DNA of 64,000 nucleotides from Weeksellaceae bacterium (GTDB lineage Bacteria; Bacteroidota; Bacteroidia; Flavobacteriales; Weeksellaceae). Below are positions 48,277-57,730 of this stretch, in pieces. A program made the translations under genes and the position numbers. The stretch's first letter is position 1; each line of letters opens with the position of its first letter. The stretch covers positions 1 through 64,000 of the forward strand of contig JAIBEX010000019.1 of the NCBI GenBank assembly GCA_019459455.1. The letters run 5' to 3'. The notes below the pieces were generated by a model. That model saw only the letters and a program-made list of their open reading frames with translations. It was not told the DNA's origin and made no database searches.

Positions 48277-49749
48277 CTACACCGGCACCCACACGCTTAC
48301 ATTTCCGGCAGGAACGGGAAATTTACCCCAGCCGTTTTCGTCAATCGTCACAGGATCGGGAAACCAACCCATGCAGTCGGTGAAGTGTTGACCTGCGTAC
48401 GGAAGACCCATTTCCATTGGTTTTTCGTAGGAATCCTTATTGCTGAGGACTACCGCGCAACCTTTATGCTCCGCATCTCCTTCCCGCACCCAACCCAGGC
48501 AGTTGGCGTCTTCAAAATAATCCCGCTGAATTCCGTAGGCATAAAGTTGGCGGGCTTTAAGCAATTCCTCAATTTTCTCTACCTTATCCAGGAAAATTTC
48601 CTGGTCATTCCCTTCTTTATCTTTATCGGTATAATGCGCACCGTAAAGGTCGGGATAGAATACGCATGGATAACCGTCTACACGCAACAGGATCATCGCG
48701 TACGCCAGTGGTTTAAACCATTTTTGCACGGGGGCTTCCAATTCCTGTAGCGGCTGTGTGTCGTGATTATCCACAACAGTCACGGAAAGTGTAGGATTTG
48801 CAAGGGTCAGGGTGTCATCAAAGATTGTACGCAAATCATAATGTTCCCCTTCTTTCGAGGCCATATGGAAATTGTGGTGCAGCGACGAATCGAACAGGCT
48901 CATGCTGCCCGCAGTGGCATTAATATACTGCTGTTTCAGGTCCAAAGCACCCGGCGCCCAGTATTCCCCTACCGCAAAAATATCTTTACCCGTATTTGCC
49001 CGCAGCGTGTGAAGCCATTCCTTATAAAAATCAGGCGACTGATGTTTCACCGCATCCAGCCGCACTCCATCAAAATGAATTTGGTCATGATACCATTTTC
49101 CCCAGTAATTAAGTTCTTCGCGTACGAAAGGGTTCCGGTGTTCGATGTCGTTGTACATCAGATAGTCGTAATTGCCAAGTTCGTCTGCAACCATCTCTTC
49201 CCAGCCGTCGCCGTGATCGTGGATGACCTGAAAGATTCCCTCACCCTGGCCTTCTGCATAATCAACCCCGGAAAAACACTGAAAGTTCCATTCAAAATCC
49301 GAATAGGTGGTGCCTCTTCCCGGAAAGGTGAATTTGGTATAACTTTCAATCTCAATAGGTTCTGATACATTTTGCTGGCGGTTGTCGGGATCCACCTTCA
49401 CTGCATGAAACTTTTCCTTCTCGTCGCCCCCGGCCTTGTGATTCAGCACAATATCTGCAATCACCGATATTCCTTTGGATTGCAGTGTTTTGCACGCCTC
49501 CACGTATTGTTCTTTTGTTCCGTATTTTGTAGGAATGGTTCCCTTTTGGTCGAATTCGCCAAGGTCAAAAAGGTCGTACGGGTCATAACCCACGGAATAG
49601 CCGCCCCCGGCTCCTTTGTAAGCGGGCGGAAACCACACTGCTGAAATCCCTAACTCCTTTAAATAATCTGCCGAATTTTTAGCATGTTCAAACAATTGTG
49701 CATTCCCCTCCGAGTACCAGTGGAAAAACTGAAGCATGGTTGCGTTCAT
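48277..49749 (-). CDS. Cytosolic alpha-amylase (GH13)
   Basis: This 490-residue glycoside hydrolase family 13 protein lacks a signal peptide, as do cytosolic amylases that trim internal maltodextrin or glycogen. The catalytic residues are visible: nucleophile D232 in FDGVRLDAVKH, acid/base E262 in AVGEYW, and D330 in VVDNHDTQ. The N-terminus (MLQFFHWYSEGNAQLFEH) and C-terminal beta domain (GNVSVWVPV) are typical of the subgroup. No glycogen genes are nearby. Confidence 0.93.
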   Translation of the reverse strand: MNATMLQFFHWYSEGNAQLFEHAKNSADYLKELGISAVWFPPAYKGAGGGYSVGYDPYDLFDLGEFDQKGTIPTKYGTKEQYVEACKTLQSKGISVIADIVLNHKAGGDEKEKFHAVKVDPDNRQQNVSEPIEIESYTKFTFPGRGTTYSDFEWNFQCFSGVDYAEGQGEGIFQVIHDHGDGWEEMVADELGNYDYLMYNDIEHRNPFVREELNYWGKWYHDQIHFDGVRLDAVKHQSPDFYKEWLHTLRANTGKDIFAVGEYWAPGALDLKQQYINATAGSMSLFDSSLHHNFHMASKEGEHYDLRTIFDDTLTLANPTLSVTVVDNHDTQPLQELEAPVQKWFKPLAYAMILLRVDGYPCVFYPDLYGAHYTDKDKEGNDQEIFLDKVEKIEELLKARQLYAYGIQRDYFEDANCLGWVREGDAEHKGCAVVLSNKDSYEKPMEMGLPYAGQHFTDCMGWFPDPVTIDENGWGKFPVPAGNVSVWVPV

Positions 49750-49911
49750 TGATAATTTTTTTGATGCAGGAAGTTAGCAAAAATTAACCCATTTTTCATG
49801 CAATTCCTTCTTTTTGAATGAGGGTTTCGCTGACAGCCCCGGGATCTTTTAAAGTCACTGACATTATCCGTTTCCGGCCATAGAGACTCAAGACCGGCAC
49901 TTTAAAAAAAT

Positions 49912-50418
49912 TCAGTCATTTAACTTTAAAGGAACCGCCTTAACTACCCTCAAAATGTCCCGAACATCATTGATTTCGCTATCCTGTAAATGCTTTTTAG
50001 GAATGATGATTGCTGACAAATTGTTTTGGTAGATGAGAAACCAATTCCTTTTTTCTACAATCTTGAATATTTTCGCCCATAGAATCTCCATGTAGAAGGA
50101 CTCACCCCTAATCATAATTTCCGTATCGGTGAGTTTTATATCAAGTGTTTCCCTCAGGTGGTTGCTGGAATTATAATTTCTGATAATTGTGGTGTAAATT
50201 ACGATGGGCTGTACGATAGCAATAAGCCCCATGGTTATATACTGATAGATCAGGGGTTTTGGCAGGTCAAAAATGTGGAGGTGGTAAAGAACGATCCAGA
50301 GCAGGAGTATTGCCGCTACGCCTATAAGAGCCCGCATCATGGGTTTCTCGTAGGTAAGGCCGTAGAGGAGCTTTATATATTGTCGGGAGGTCACCTTCGC
50401 TTTCAGTTCAATCATCAT
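49912..50418 (-). CDS. YcxB-like membrane protein
   Basis: This 168-residue protein has two membrane helices (ALIGVAAILLLWIVLYHLHIF and YITMGLIAIVQPIVIYTTII) followed by a YcxB-type C-terminal domain (DIKLTDTEIMIRG, KIFKIVEKRNWFLIYQNNLSAIIIPKKHL). The family is uncharacterised. It lies 208 bp after the usher-like gene on the same strand and may be separately expressed. I see no link to fibre assembly. Confidence 0.7.
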   Translation of the reverse strand: MMIELKAKVTSRQYIKLLYGLTYEKPMMRALIGVAAILLLWIVLYHLHIFDLPKPLIYQYITMGLIAIVQPIVIYTTIIRNYNSSNHLRETLDIKLTDTEIMIRGESFYMEILWAKIFKIVEKRNWFLIYQNNLSAIIIPKKHLQDSEINDVRDILRVVKAVPLKLND

Positions 50419-50626
50419 TTATTGGGGATTTGCCTCCGGTAATGGGGTGCACTGGTAAATATCCAACTATAATCCCATCCCACCAAACTTTAAAAGGGGT
50501 CAGCCAAAAACATCCTTCACATAAAGGAGGGAATAACTACCGCACTGCCCAGTTTCTAACTTAAAACGACAGATAAGAAAGTGGTGCCTTATTCTGAACA
50601 GCAGACGACCAAATTTTCCGAAAGCG

Positions 50627-53419
50627 TTAATTGGGGAGACCGAATTTTTTCACTTCCACTTTCTTTTCCTTTACTTTCAGCAAAAAGTTTTCGAGGGTGT
50701 TGGTGGTACCTTCCACTGCAGAAGCAGTCTGCAGATTGTCATCGATGTAGACATTTTTCTGCAACACCGTGGTTTCCACCGAAACAGTATAAGTACCAAG
50801 AGGAAGGTAAGCATTGTATTCTCCTGTGGCATTGGTATAAAAGGTGAAGGTTTTACCAAATGTATTTTTGAAAATCACAGGAATACCAGCCATAATTTCC
50901 TGGACTTCATACTGGGTTTTAGAGGTTAGCTGGTATTCTATGAAGCCCCGAACCACACTGGTTTTTTCCAGAGGGATGGTAAGAAAAACTTCTTTCTGAG
51001 CCAGCTGGACTATCTGGTCGTCAGCATACCATTTTGTATCCAGGGATTTTATGGTGTACTCACCGAAAGGCACCTTACGGTATCTAATATTTCCTTCGTC
51101 ATCTGCCACAAAAATGGTCTTATTTATTTTAACCTTTACATGGGGAGCTGGTTTATCGACGGACGGATTATAGGCATTGTCATTATCCAAATCAAAGAAT
51201 GCGAATATCCTGATTACCCCGTTTTTGTATTTCACTGTCTCATCACCTATGGTGGGCAATTCCTGGCTCACCCCCAACTGGTAATAGGTGTTTGCGGTTG
51301 AAAAGTCATCTCTGCTGAATGTGTTATAATTGACGTTACCAAAGACCCGTGTTGCCCGGAACATTTTGTAATCAAAACTACTGCTGAAGGAAAGGGTGTT
51401 GCCTGTACGCCGGTCATAATTACCCAAGGCGCTGAAATTCATATTCAGTTTTTTATTCAGCAGGGCGAGCCTGTAGGTTGCAAAGCCGGAAATCTTTTGA
51501 GTATCGGCATTCAGCGAACCATTCACATTACCTTCGTACAGCATAAATGCGCCCTCCTGATAGCTGGCACTCAACATAAAATCCCCACGGTACCAGTTGG
51601 CCTGCACCTGCTGAATGTAACGGGGTTTCGTTAAACCCCCATAATACGAAACGCCCTGGGAATATAGCAAGCTAATCCTGTCCCTATTGTCAGGGGTGTT
51701 GTAGTTGATTGCGGTTCTCAACGTAGCCAACCGAAAGTCGACCATCGTTTGCTGGAAAGAACTGCCCAGGAAAATTTCAGAGTTCTCGCCGGAAATCTGG
51801 GAAGAAAGGCTCATAGACAAGCCCTTCACCACAGGAAAACTGCTGCCCGCCTCTATCCTGGACCGCATAGAGGAAGTGTTGTACGGGTATAAAGGGTCAA
51901 TGTTTTTAGGCTCAAAGATGTTCAGGCTATAGCCGGCATACACCGATAGTTTCTCGAAATTCCGCGACAATCGCTGTTCAAATACGGTACTGCCTCTCTT
52001 TATACCAGGATAATAGCCACTGCTGTAATAGTTATTGGAATTGAATACGTACTTCTTCCAGTTTTTACGGTAATTGAACCCGACGGCCATAGAGGACTCC
52101 GCAGCTTCTGCATCAACCGCACCCCTTGCGAAACCGTAACCCAGATCTACGCTGTAATAGGTATCCTTGTTGTTGAATTCATAGCTGTTTTTGAAGATAA
52201 AACCTTTCTGAATGGGATCGGTATCGAGAACGACCTCACTGCTAAGTGTCTTCTTTTCATCAAAAGTAAAGTGGCTCCTGGCAAAGGCAGAGTATCCCTG
52301 GGAGGGCTTGGTAAGTGGGTCCAACAGATTATAACTCTTATCCACAGCGCCTGCGCTGAAGCGGAATCCTGCGTCATTCACTGGGTTATAAGAGAATTCC
52401 GCCCCCCTGCCCATTAAGCTGATTTCCAAATCGGTACTGTTGATATTGCCTATTTGGAGACCAAAGGGACCGTTTTCAAGATTTACCCGGGTATTTTGCA
52501 GCATGATTTCATCTTCCCGTTGGGGCCAGTATGTCCCGTTCACATTGATGCCGGCCTTGGTGTTCCCTATATTTACTTCGGTATGGAGGTCCAGATTATG
52601 AGACGCCGAAAATTGGGAAAAAGGATTGCTTGTACTCAAGGCGATGCGGTTTGGGCTGCTGCGCTGTAAATACTGGCTCAGATTCAGAGGATCAATATAC
52701 CTTCTGTTTCCGAGGGCATTCTGCACCATTACCGTCACATTGCCAAAATAATCCCTGTTTTCGTTTCTCGCTGCTATGCTTACTGTGAAAATTTCCAGCT
52801 TAAGGAGATCCTTGTCGATAATTCTTGCAAATACCACTTCGCGGTCGCTAAAGGGCTCCAAGACGATTGTTTTCTTCTGCGTAAGGTCACTATTGTAACC
52901 CTGAGGGAATGTGGTAATGATTTCGACTTCCTCCGCTCTGTTACCGGCATTATAGACTTGAGTGGATATACGCAGCGAATCCCCAATCCTCTCGATGAGC
53001 TGTTGGGGTTCATTGGCAATTATCCTGAGTGACCTTTTGGTAGCGATGGTAAGTTCCGTTAACGAACGGGCGACTGAATTATTGTTCCCGTCAAGCAATG
53101 CAAAGACAACTTCCGAAGAGCCGGCTGGCTGACTTTTTTCAATAAAAATCTTTACAGGAACAAAAATTTTCTCCCGTGCTTGGAGGTTTATATTTACACT
53201 TCTATTTAAAACCCGTATGCCATTATCACCTTTGGATATGAGCTGTAGATGATATACTTGGCTGGTGGTATTCTCAACCTTAACCATCACCGTGATCAGA
53301 TCTTCATTGGTAGTGGCGATGGTTTTTTCAACGTCGAGCGTAACAGGGGCACCCTGGGCGTATAAAAAGACTCCCAGCAAAATACAGAGAAGCTTGACTA
53401 TTCTGTTAAAAACTTTCAC
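50627..53419 (-). CDS. Usher-like outer-membrane assembly protein
   Basis: The 930-residue protein has a signal peptide (about 1-22, cleavage near LYAQG). Two Ig-like or beta-sandwich domains (about 24-235; NTTSQVYHLQLISKGDNG, ERIGDSLRISTQVYNAGN) come next. A long run of alternating strands (about 250-715) reads as an outer-membrane barrel (NVNGTYWPQREDEIM, GPFGLQIGNINSTDLEISLMG). From residue 736 a carboxypeptidase-regulatory-like region starts FAFFDLDNDNAYNPSVDKPAP and contains two G-x-Y-type beta domains. This order parallels chaperone/usher ushers (N-domain, barrel, C-domains), but I see no strict FimD signature, so the call is inferred from architecture and neighbours. It is 6 bp after the tip-like gene. 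Confidence 0.65.
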   Translation of the reverse strand: MKVFNRIVKLLCILLGVFLYAQGAPVTLDVEKTIATTNEDLITVMVKVENTTSQVYHLQLISKGDNGIRVLNRSVNINLQAREKIFVPVKIFIEKSQPAGSSEVVFALLDGNNNSVARSLTELTIATKRSLRIIANEPQQLIERIGDSLRISTQVYNAGNRAEEVEIITTFPQGYNSDLTQKKTIVLEPFSDREVVFARIIDKDLLKLEIFTVSIAARNENRDYFGNVTVMVQNALGNRRYIDPLNLSQYLQRSSPNRIALSTSNPFSQFSASHNLDLHTEVNIGNTKAGINVNGTYWPQREDEIMLQNTRVNLENGPFGLQIGNINSTDLEISLMGRGAEFSYNPVNDAGFRFSAGAVDKSYNLLDPLTKPSQGYSAFARSHFTFDEKKTLSSEVVLDTDPIQKGFIFKNSYEFNNKDTYYSVDLGYGFARGAVDAEAAESSMAVGFNYRKNWKKYVFNSNNYYSSGYYPGIKRGSTVFEQRLSRNFEKLSVYAGYSLNIFEPKNIDPLYPYNTSSMRSRIEAGSSFPVVKGLSMSLSSQISGENSEIFLGSSFQQTMVDFRLATLRTAINYNTPDNRDRISLLYSQGVSYYGGLTKPRYIQQVQANWYRGDFMLSASYQEGAFMLYEGNVNGSLNADTQKISGFATYRLALLNKKLNMNFSALGNYDRRTGNTLSFSSSFDYKMFRATRVFGNVNYNTFSRDDFSTANTYYQLGVSQELPTIGDETVKYKNGVIRIFAFFDLDNDNAYNPSVDKPAPHVKVKINKTIFVADDEGNIRYRKVPFGEYTIKSLDTKWYADDQIVQLAQKEVFLTIPLEKTSVVRGFIEYQLTSKTQYEVQEIMAGIPVIFKNTFGKTFTFYTNATGEYNAYLPLGTYTVSVETTVLQKNVYIDDNLQTASAVEGTTNTLENFLLKVKEKKVEVKKFGLPN

Positions 53420-53425
53420 GGCATG

Positions 53426-54436
53426 TTATTGAGGTGCCATTTCAAATACCAGAGTTCCAGAATACTGGCCGTATGGTTTGTTGTAAAAACCTACGTCTCC
53501 TGGCAGTGTGGAATAGGTTGTGTCAAAAAATAAAGTCGTATGAGCAGCGCTTGTAATAACCGTTTGTTTCGTGCTCGACAGATTAACTGTTCCTTTTATA
53601 GCCTGTGTAATATTGTCTCTTACAGTCAGTTTAATAGCACCAACGGGCAGGAGGTTGTTGTTTCCACTGGTGAGGTTATTGCTAAGCGTGCTGACCTTCA
53701 CCGTATAACCGGTAGTGGATACGGTAGAAAAAGCCTGAGTAAAGGTTTTGGAAACACCATTTACATATGCGCTCGTATTGTTAAATTCCAGCAATATGTT
53801 TTGCGCAGCCGGATCGAAAATCATACCGTAATTATTGTAAATAGGAATAATCATCATGCTGAAGTTCGCAACTTCACTGTCCCGTACAACTCCATTTTTA
53901 TCTCTGATTTCTACCGTTACATTAATCGTATATGCCGTGCCTGAAGAATATTGTGCCAGGTAAGCCCCACTGTCCACCACTGCATCATAACTGATGGTCA
54001 GTCCCATGTAATATTTGGTAAGCAGAGTAAGATTGTAGGTGGAATTATAGGCAAAAAATGAGTTCGTATAGGTGAGGGGTAACATTCCTGTGTTCAGCAT
54101 CAAACTGGAAGCGGTAGGAATAATATTCGCATCATTAGTCCCATTGTGGGTCACATCATTAAACCTTAATTTTATTTTATCCGGTGGGAAGGTTTTACTT
54201 CCGTTAGAAATGGTACCGTTTACCTTGTAAGTTAAAGACCATTGGTCCATGGTGGTATTGGGAGGTTTCGGATCTGAAATTTGCATCTGCACAGTCAAAA
54301 TCTTGCTCTTGGTACCGCCGTTATAACCGTTCACAGCAATTTGTCCACCCCCATATGCATTTACCCTGACCTGTTGCGGCTGCGCAACAGCTAAGGTGCA
54401 CACCAGTGAAAACAGAACCAGTATGAATTTAGTCAT
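53426..54436 (-). CDS. Tip-like fibre subunit or adhesin
   Basis: This 336-residue protein has a signal peptide (cleavage near LAVAQ). The N-terminal part (about 22-200; VNAYGGGQIAVNGYNGG, QWSLTYKVNGTISNGSK) is beta-rich and differs from the small subunits. The C-terminal part ends GQYSGTLVFEMAPQ, a final strand pattern like that of fimbrial subunits. The two-domain layout (unique N-domain plus pilin-like C-domain) suggests a tip adhesin. No cysteines are needed. It overlaps the chaperone gene by 8 bp. The receptor is unknown. Confidence 0.55.
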   Translation of the reverse strand: MTKFILVLFSLVCTLAVAQPQQVRVNAYGGGQIAVNGYNGGTKSKILTVQMQISDPKPPNTTMDQWSLTYKVNGTISNGSKTFPPDKIKLRFNDVTHNGTNDANIIPTASSLMLNTGMLPLTYTNSFFAYNSTYNLTLLTKYYMGLTISYDAVVDSGAYLAQYSSGTAYTINVTVEIRDKNGVVRDSEVANFSMMIIPIYNNYGMIFDPAAQNILLEFNNTSAYVNGVSKTFTQAFSTVSTTGYTVKVSTLSNNLTSGNNNLLPVGAIKLTVRDNITQAIKGTVNLSSTKQTVITSAAHTTLFFDTTYSTLPGDVGFYNKPYGQYSGTLVFEMAPQ

Positions 54437-55232
54437 AGATAAAAGTTAACTCCGCCATTTTTATTGTATCGTCATCGCCGTAGGAAAAGGTAGAAGTTGC
54501 GATATATTTCCCTTGCTTCAGGACTGCGGGAAGCGGTATACCGACCACGCGCTCATCACCCGGAAGGGTGTAGATGATTTGATCCTGGAGTTTAACCTGA
54601 GTCCCATCATTCTGGTCTACGAGCTCCGTAACTACCGTTCCGTCTGTCCATGTATTCCCCACGTTTCCAATGGACAGTTCAAGTTTTCTTGATTTCTTAT
54701 TGAACTTATAATCCGTAAACTCCACGCCGGGGCTATTCTTCTCATCAAACCTGTGATAGATCTTCACGCCGGACCGCAAACTTATTTTGATCAGTGCACC
54801 TTTCTCGTTGTAGGAATCTACCGGGTTGGTTTGGGTAACAAAAACCAGTGCCGTATGGACGTTAAGGGAATCAAACCTTTTAACAGGCGGTGTCACCGTA
54901 ATTTCAACTTGCTGGGATTCGCCTGGAGCCAGTGTAAAATAGGACTGCGGTTTAATTGAAATCCATTTCGCAGCAGAATTTTTCAGTGTGCCGGGTTCAG
55001 CAATAACATTATTACCACTGGAATCATATTCCCAGTCGTTCACCGATACGGTAAGCGTGAGGGAATTACTTTTGCTTGGATTGGAGACATTGATTTTATT
55101 CACAGTACTCTCCCCTGGTGCCGAGGTATAATAATTGCGCGGCGGAGTAACATCAAGACCGGTCTGCGAATGTAAAAATCCACCCAAACAGAACTGAATG
55201 AGAACAATAAAAATATTAGATAGAGTTTTCAT
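54429..55232 (-). CDS. PapD-like periplasmic chaperone for fibre subunits
   Basis: This 267-residue protein has a signal peptide (cleavage near FLHSQ) and two Ig-like domains (about 24-150 and 151-267). The segment SYFTLAPGESQQVEITVTPP (about 96-115) strongly resembles the G1-strand region of PapD-type chaperones, where the alternating pattern donates a strand to subunits. SPGVEFTDYKFNKKSRKLELSIGNVGN marks the second domain. Similar proteins occur in CS1-like alternate chaperone systems. The start codon lies directly after a terminator-like hairpin (55235-55269). Confidence 0.65.
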   Translation of the reverse strand: MKTLSNIFIVLIQFCLGGFLHSQTGLDVTPPRNYYTSAPGESTVNKINVSNPSKSNSLTLTVSVNDWEYDSSGNNVIAEPGTLKNSAAKWISIKPQSYFTLAPGESQQVEITVTPPVKRFDSLNVHTALVFVTQTNPVDSYNEKGALIKISLRSGVKIYHRFDEKNSPGVEFTDYKFNKKSRKLELSIGNVGNTWTDGTVVTELVDQNDGTQVKLQDQIIYTLPGDERVVGIPLPAVLKQGKYIATSTFSYGDDDTIKMAELTFIYD

Positions 55233-55234
55233 AA

Positions 55235-55269
55235 TAAAAAAGGCAATTTAAGAAGAACTTAAATTGCCT
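55235..55269 (-). terminator. Terminator/attenuator between major subunit and assembly genes
   Basis: On the minus strand, AGGCAATTTAAG and CTTAAATTGCCT form a perfect 12-bp stem with a 5-base loop, followed by six or more T. The T-run ends two bases before the chaperone ATG (55232). Read-through would deliver less mRNA for the chaperone, tip and usher than for the subunit. Confidence 0.8.
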
Positions 55270-55292
55270 GAATTCTGGATTTAAGACCTCTT

Positions 55293-55844
55293 TTAGTTGG
55301 CAACAATAGAATATTGAACCTGCGTGGTATAGGTAGTCGTACCAGTACCAATACGCTTTGCTAAATAAGCATTACCACCAGCACCTTGGTACTTAACGGT
55401 ATAAAGCTTTGTTGCACCCCCTGTATCGCTGGATAGCAACACAGCTCCAGTACTTGCGGTTCCCACAGTTAACGCCGCTTGGGGGGTAAATGTACCACCG
55501 GTATTACCTGTACCGTTAGACGCTACAACTTTTATTCCTGACGCAGCGATTGTTTCTGTGATCGCTCCTGCTGAATTTGAACCAGATAAGTTAGCATCTT
55601 GTGCTGAAACACTCACAACAAACCCACCGGAACTAACCACCTTCAAGTGATCAGTCGCTGTTACTTCTACACCAGTACCACTATAGTCAGTTGAGGTTGC
55701 ATAATTTATTGCCACTGTTGGTATTGCGTTTATTGTTATTGACTGAACCGGTTGCAAATTTACATTTAATGTTGCGGATGCAGTCTGCGCATTCGCTACA
55801 AACAAACCTGCTACTAAACTGAATAAGAAAACTGCTTTTTTCAT
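55293..55844 (-). CDS. Fibre subunit A (pilin-like)
   Basis: This 183-residue protein has a signal peptide (MKKAVFLFSLVAGLFVANAQ). The mature N-terminus has alternating hydrophobic residues (ATLNVNLQPVQSITIN), suited to donor-strand exchange. The middle has a second conserved segment, HLKVVSSGGFVVSV, and the C-terminus ends in a strand TYTTQVQYSIVAN. It resembles chaperone/usher pilins without cysteines. The start at 55844 replaces a longer in-frame start (55964) that would bury the signal peptide and cross the promoter. It has its own strong promoter and a terminator. Confidence 0.65.
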   Translation of the reverse strand: MKKAVFLFSLVAGLFVANAQTASATLNVNLQPVQSITINAIPTVAINYATSTDYSGTGVEVTATDHLKVVSSGGFVVSVSAQDANLSGSNSAGAITETIAASGIKVVASNGTGNTGGTFTPQAALTVGTASTGAVLLSSDTGGATKLYTVKYQGAGGNAYLAKRIGTGTTTYTTQVQYSIVAN

Positions 55845-55905
55845 GATATTTTTATTTTTTTGGTTTAATAAATTGGGTACTACTACCGGTGGCTTTTTGA
55901 CATGA

Positions 55906-55934
55906 CAAAGGTAATATGCTCTGGCGCAGTTCAA
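55906..55934 (-). promoter_or_regulatory. Promoter of fibre subunit A
   Basis: On the minus strand, TTG (55932-55934), 18 bases, then TACCTTTG (55906-55913) give an exact -7 box. Transcription would start near 55899, about 55 nt before the subunit ATG at 55844. Confidence 0.7.
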
Positions 55935-55948
55935 CTTATTAAAAAAAA

Positions 55949-55978
55949 CAAAAAAGTTATGCAAATGAATGCATAACT
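55949..55978 (-). terminator. Terminator of AraC regulator A
   Basis: On the minus strand, AGTTATGCA and TGCATAACT pair around a 6-base loop and a T-run follows. It isolates the regulator transcript from the subunit A promoter just beyond. Confidence 0.8.
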
Positions 55979-56066
55979 ATATATAAGCGTTTTTGATTTT
56001 TTCAATCGATTTTTTCAGATTATATTAAATTTATAGGAATATATTATTGGTTTCGTTGCTAAAAAA

Positions 56067-56912
56067 TTAATCCACGGTTATACGCAGGTTAGGGATATTG
56101 CCCGCAGAATGCTCCCGGTACTCCCGTGGTGAATGCCCCGTATGCTTCTTGAAAAAGTTACTGAAATTACTTTCTTCCGAAAATCCCACCTCCTGACTTA
56201 TATTTTTTATCGGGATTTCGGTACCCCGTAGCAGTTTCTTTGTTTTCTCCAGCGCTTTAGCTATAATGAACCGTTTGGTGGAACAGCCATACATGGTCTG
56301 GATCGCATTATCCAGAGTGCGCTTTGTGATATTGAGTTGATCCGCATAATGATCAATTCTGAAACTAACCGTAGGTTCATGATGAATGAGAAATACAAAC
56401 CGATTGGCAATTTCTTTTTCATAAGTATTCTGCTTGTACTCATGAAGCTTCGGATCATGCTCCAGGAGGGTCCGCAGTAGGATAAATTCAATGAAATTAA
56501 TCAGGAGGTTCTTCGCAAATAACTTATTTATTATTCCATTTTGCGAGGGGAGATAATAGTGCTTTACGATTAAATGGTAAGGCATGAAGGTGTTTTCCAC
56601 TTCAAAACCGCTTGAATTTTTAAAAAAAATCCCCCTTTTTATATGGCTTAGGAATTCCAGCCTGTCCACAAACAAGTCAATCTTAAACCAAATAAGGATG
56701 GCGTTTGAAGACTCCCCTAAGAGGTTGACTGCGCAGTTGGGCGGAATAAAAAAAAAGGTCTCAGGCTGTAGGTGGAGTTCCTCGCCACAAATCCACAGAT
56801 GGATCTGGTCAGTGGTCGTATATAGGATGCAGTATCCGGAATACAAAATCTGGTTCTGTTCAGTCTGAACGTCCCGGAGCTGACTTATACCCCAATCTCT
56901 TAATGTGTTCAT
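56067..56912 (-). CDS. AraC-family regulator A of the fibre locus
   Basis: This 281-residue regulator has an N-terminal cupin-like sensing domain (about 20-110; YSGYCILYTTTDQIHLW, LQPETFFFIPPNCAV) and a C-terminal double helix-turn-helix (about 185-275; KRTLDNAIQTMYGCSTKRF, ISQEVGFSEESNFSNFFKKHTGHSPREYR). The start at 56912 rather than 56978 matches the paralogue at 58573. A TATCTTTA -7-like box sits 17 bases upstream. It is about 60 percent identical by eye to regulator B. It probably controls subunit A and the assembly genes. Confidence 0.88.
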   Translation of the reverse strand: MNTLRDWGISQLRDVQTEQNQILYSGYCILYTTTDQIHLWICGEELHLQPETFFFIPPNCAVNLLGESSNAILIWFKIDLFVDRLEFLSHIKRGIFFKNSSGFEVENTFMPYHLIVKHYYLPSQNGIINKLFAKNLLINFIEFILLRTLLEHDPKLHEYKQNTYEKEIANRFVFLIHHEPTVSFRIDHYADQLNITKRTLDNAIQTMYGCSTKRFIIAKALEKTKKLLRGTEIPIKNISQEVGFSEESNFSNFFKKHTGHSPREYREHSAGNIPNLRITVD

Positions 56913-57143
56913 CAGTGTTTTTCTGAAATAAAGATAATAAACTTTACAATTGGATGATAAATTTATTTTGAAAATCAATGCTTTACGAAAAAACCCACTT
57001 ATTTCGGTACGCTTAATTCCGGAAAAACCACTGGAAAAACCGTGCCACGCACTTCTACCACTACATATTCAGTTGTTCAATTCCAAAAGTGCTAAAGCCC
57101 TTTGTCTGCACCTGATAAAAACTCCTGAAGAATTAATTGGCTA

Positions 57144-57698
57144 TTATTGGGGTTCTATACTGTAAATTACCTGTGTGGTATACACGGTGGGACTTTGTCC
57201 GATGAAAAACTTGTTGATGTATGCATCCTGATCCCCTTTGGAACTGTACGTGATGGTAAAGGTCATATTGTTTCCACCGAAATTGCTGGAAATGATAGCG
57301 GTATCAGTTGTAGACAGCGGAACGGGGTTCACTACAAACCCCTGCATACTGTTGGTGGTTCCGGGACTTGCGGTTACGGAGATATCGCCCACTGCTATGC
57401 TGACGCCGTTATTAAGGGTGCTCGTAAGCGTTGGTGTCAGTGATTTCACGGTGATCACGAAGCCACCGGTACTGTACACTTTTAGGTGATTTTCTTTGGT
57501 CACACTAACTCCGTTTTTATAATCTTCCTTGGTTTGGTAAGCAAGTTCCACGGCACTACCGCCCTCACCATTAACTTCAATGGTCTGTACGGGAAAGAGG
57601 TTCACATTAAGTGTCGCTGTGCCGTTTTCCTGACCCTTCATGCTGAGTGCAAAAAATCCACTCATCAGACTTACCAAAATCAATATTTTTCCGGTCAT
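57144..57698 (-). CDS. Fibre subunit B (pilin-like paralogue)
   Basis: This 184-residue exported protein has a signal peptide (cleavage near SMKGQ) and shares with subunit A the donor-strand-like segment ATLNVNLFPVQTIEVN, the middle segment HLKVYSTGGFVITV and the C-terminal TVYTTQVIYSIEPQ. Between these blocks the sequences differ. It starts 32 bp after AraC regulator B and has no separate promoter that I can see, so regulator B and subunit B are probably co-transcribed. It may be a minor or alternative subunit. Confidence 0.65.
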   Translation of the reverse strand: MTGKILILVSLMSGFFALSMKGQENGTATLNVNLFPVQTIEVNGEGGSAVELAYQTKEDYKNGVSVTKENHLKVYSTGGFVITVKSLTPTLTSTLNNGVSIAVGDISVTASPGTTNSMQGFVVNPVPLSTTDTAIISSNFGGNNMTFTITYSSKGDQDAYINKFFIGQSPTVYTTQVIYSIEPQ

Positions 57699-57730
57699 AA
57701 TTCCTATCCATTAATTCACAATTCTCCTGC

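Noticed and set aside
55845-55964. N-terminal extension of fibre subunit A
   Set aside because: It crosses the predicted promoter and part of the upstream terminator and would place the signal peptide internally.
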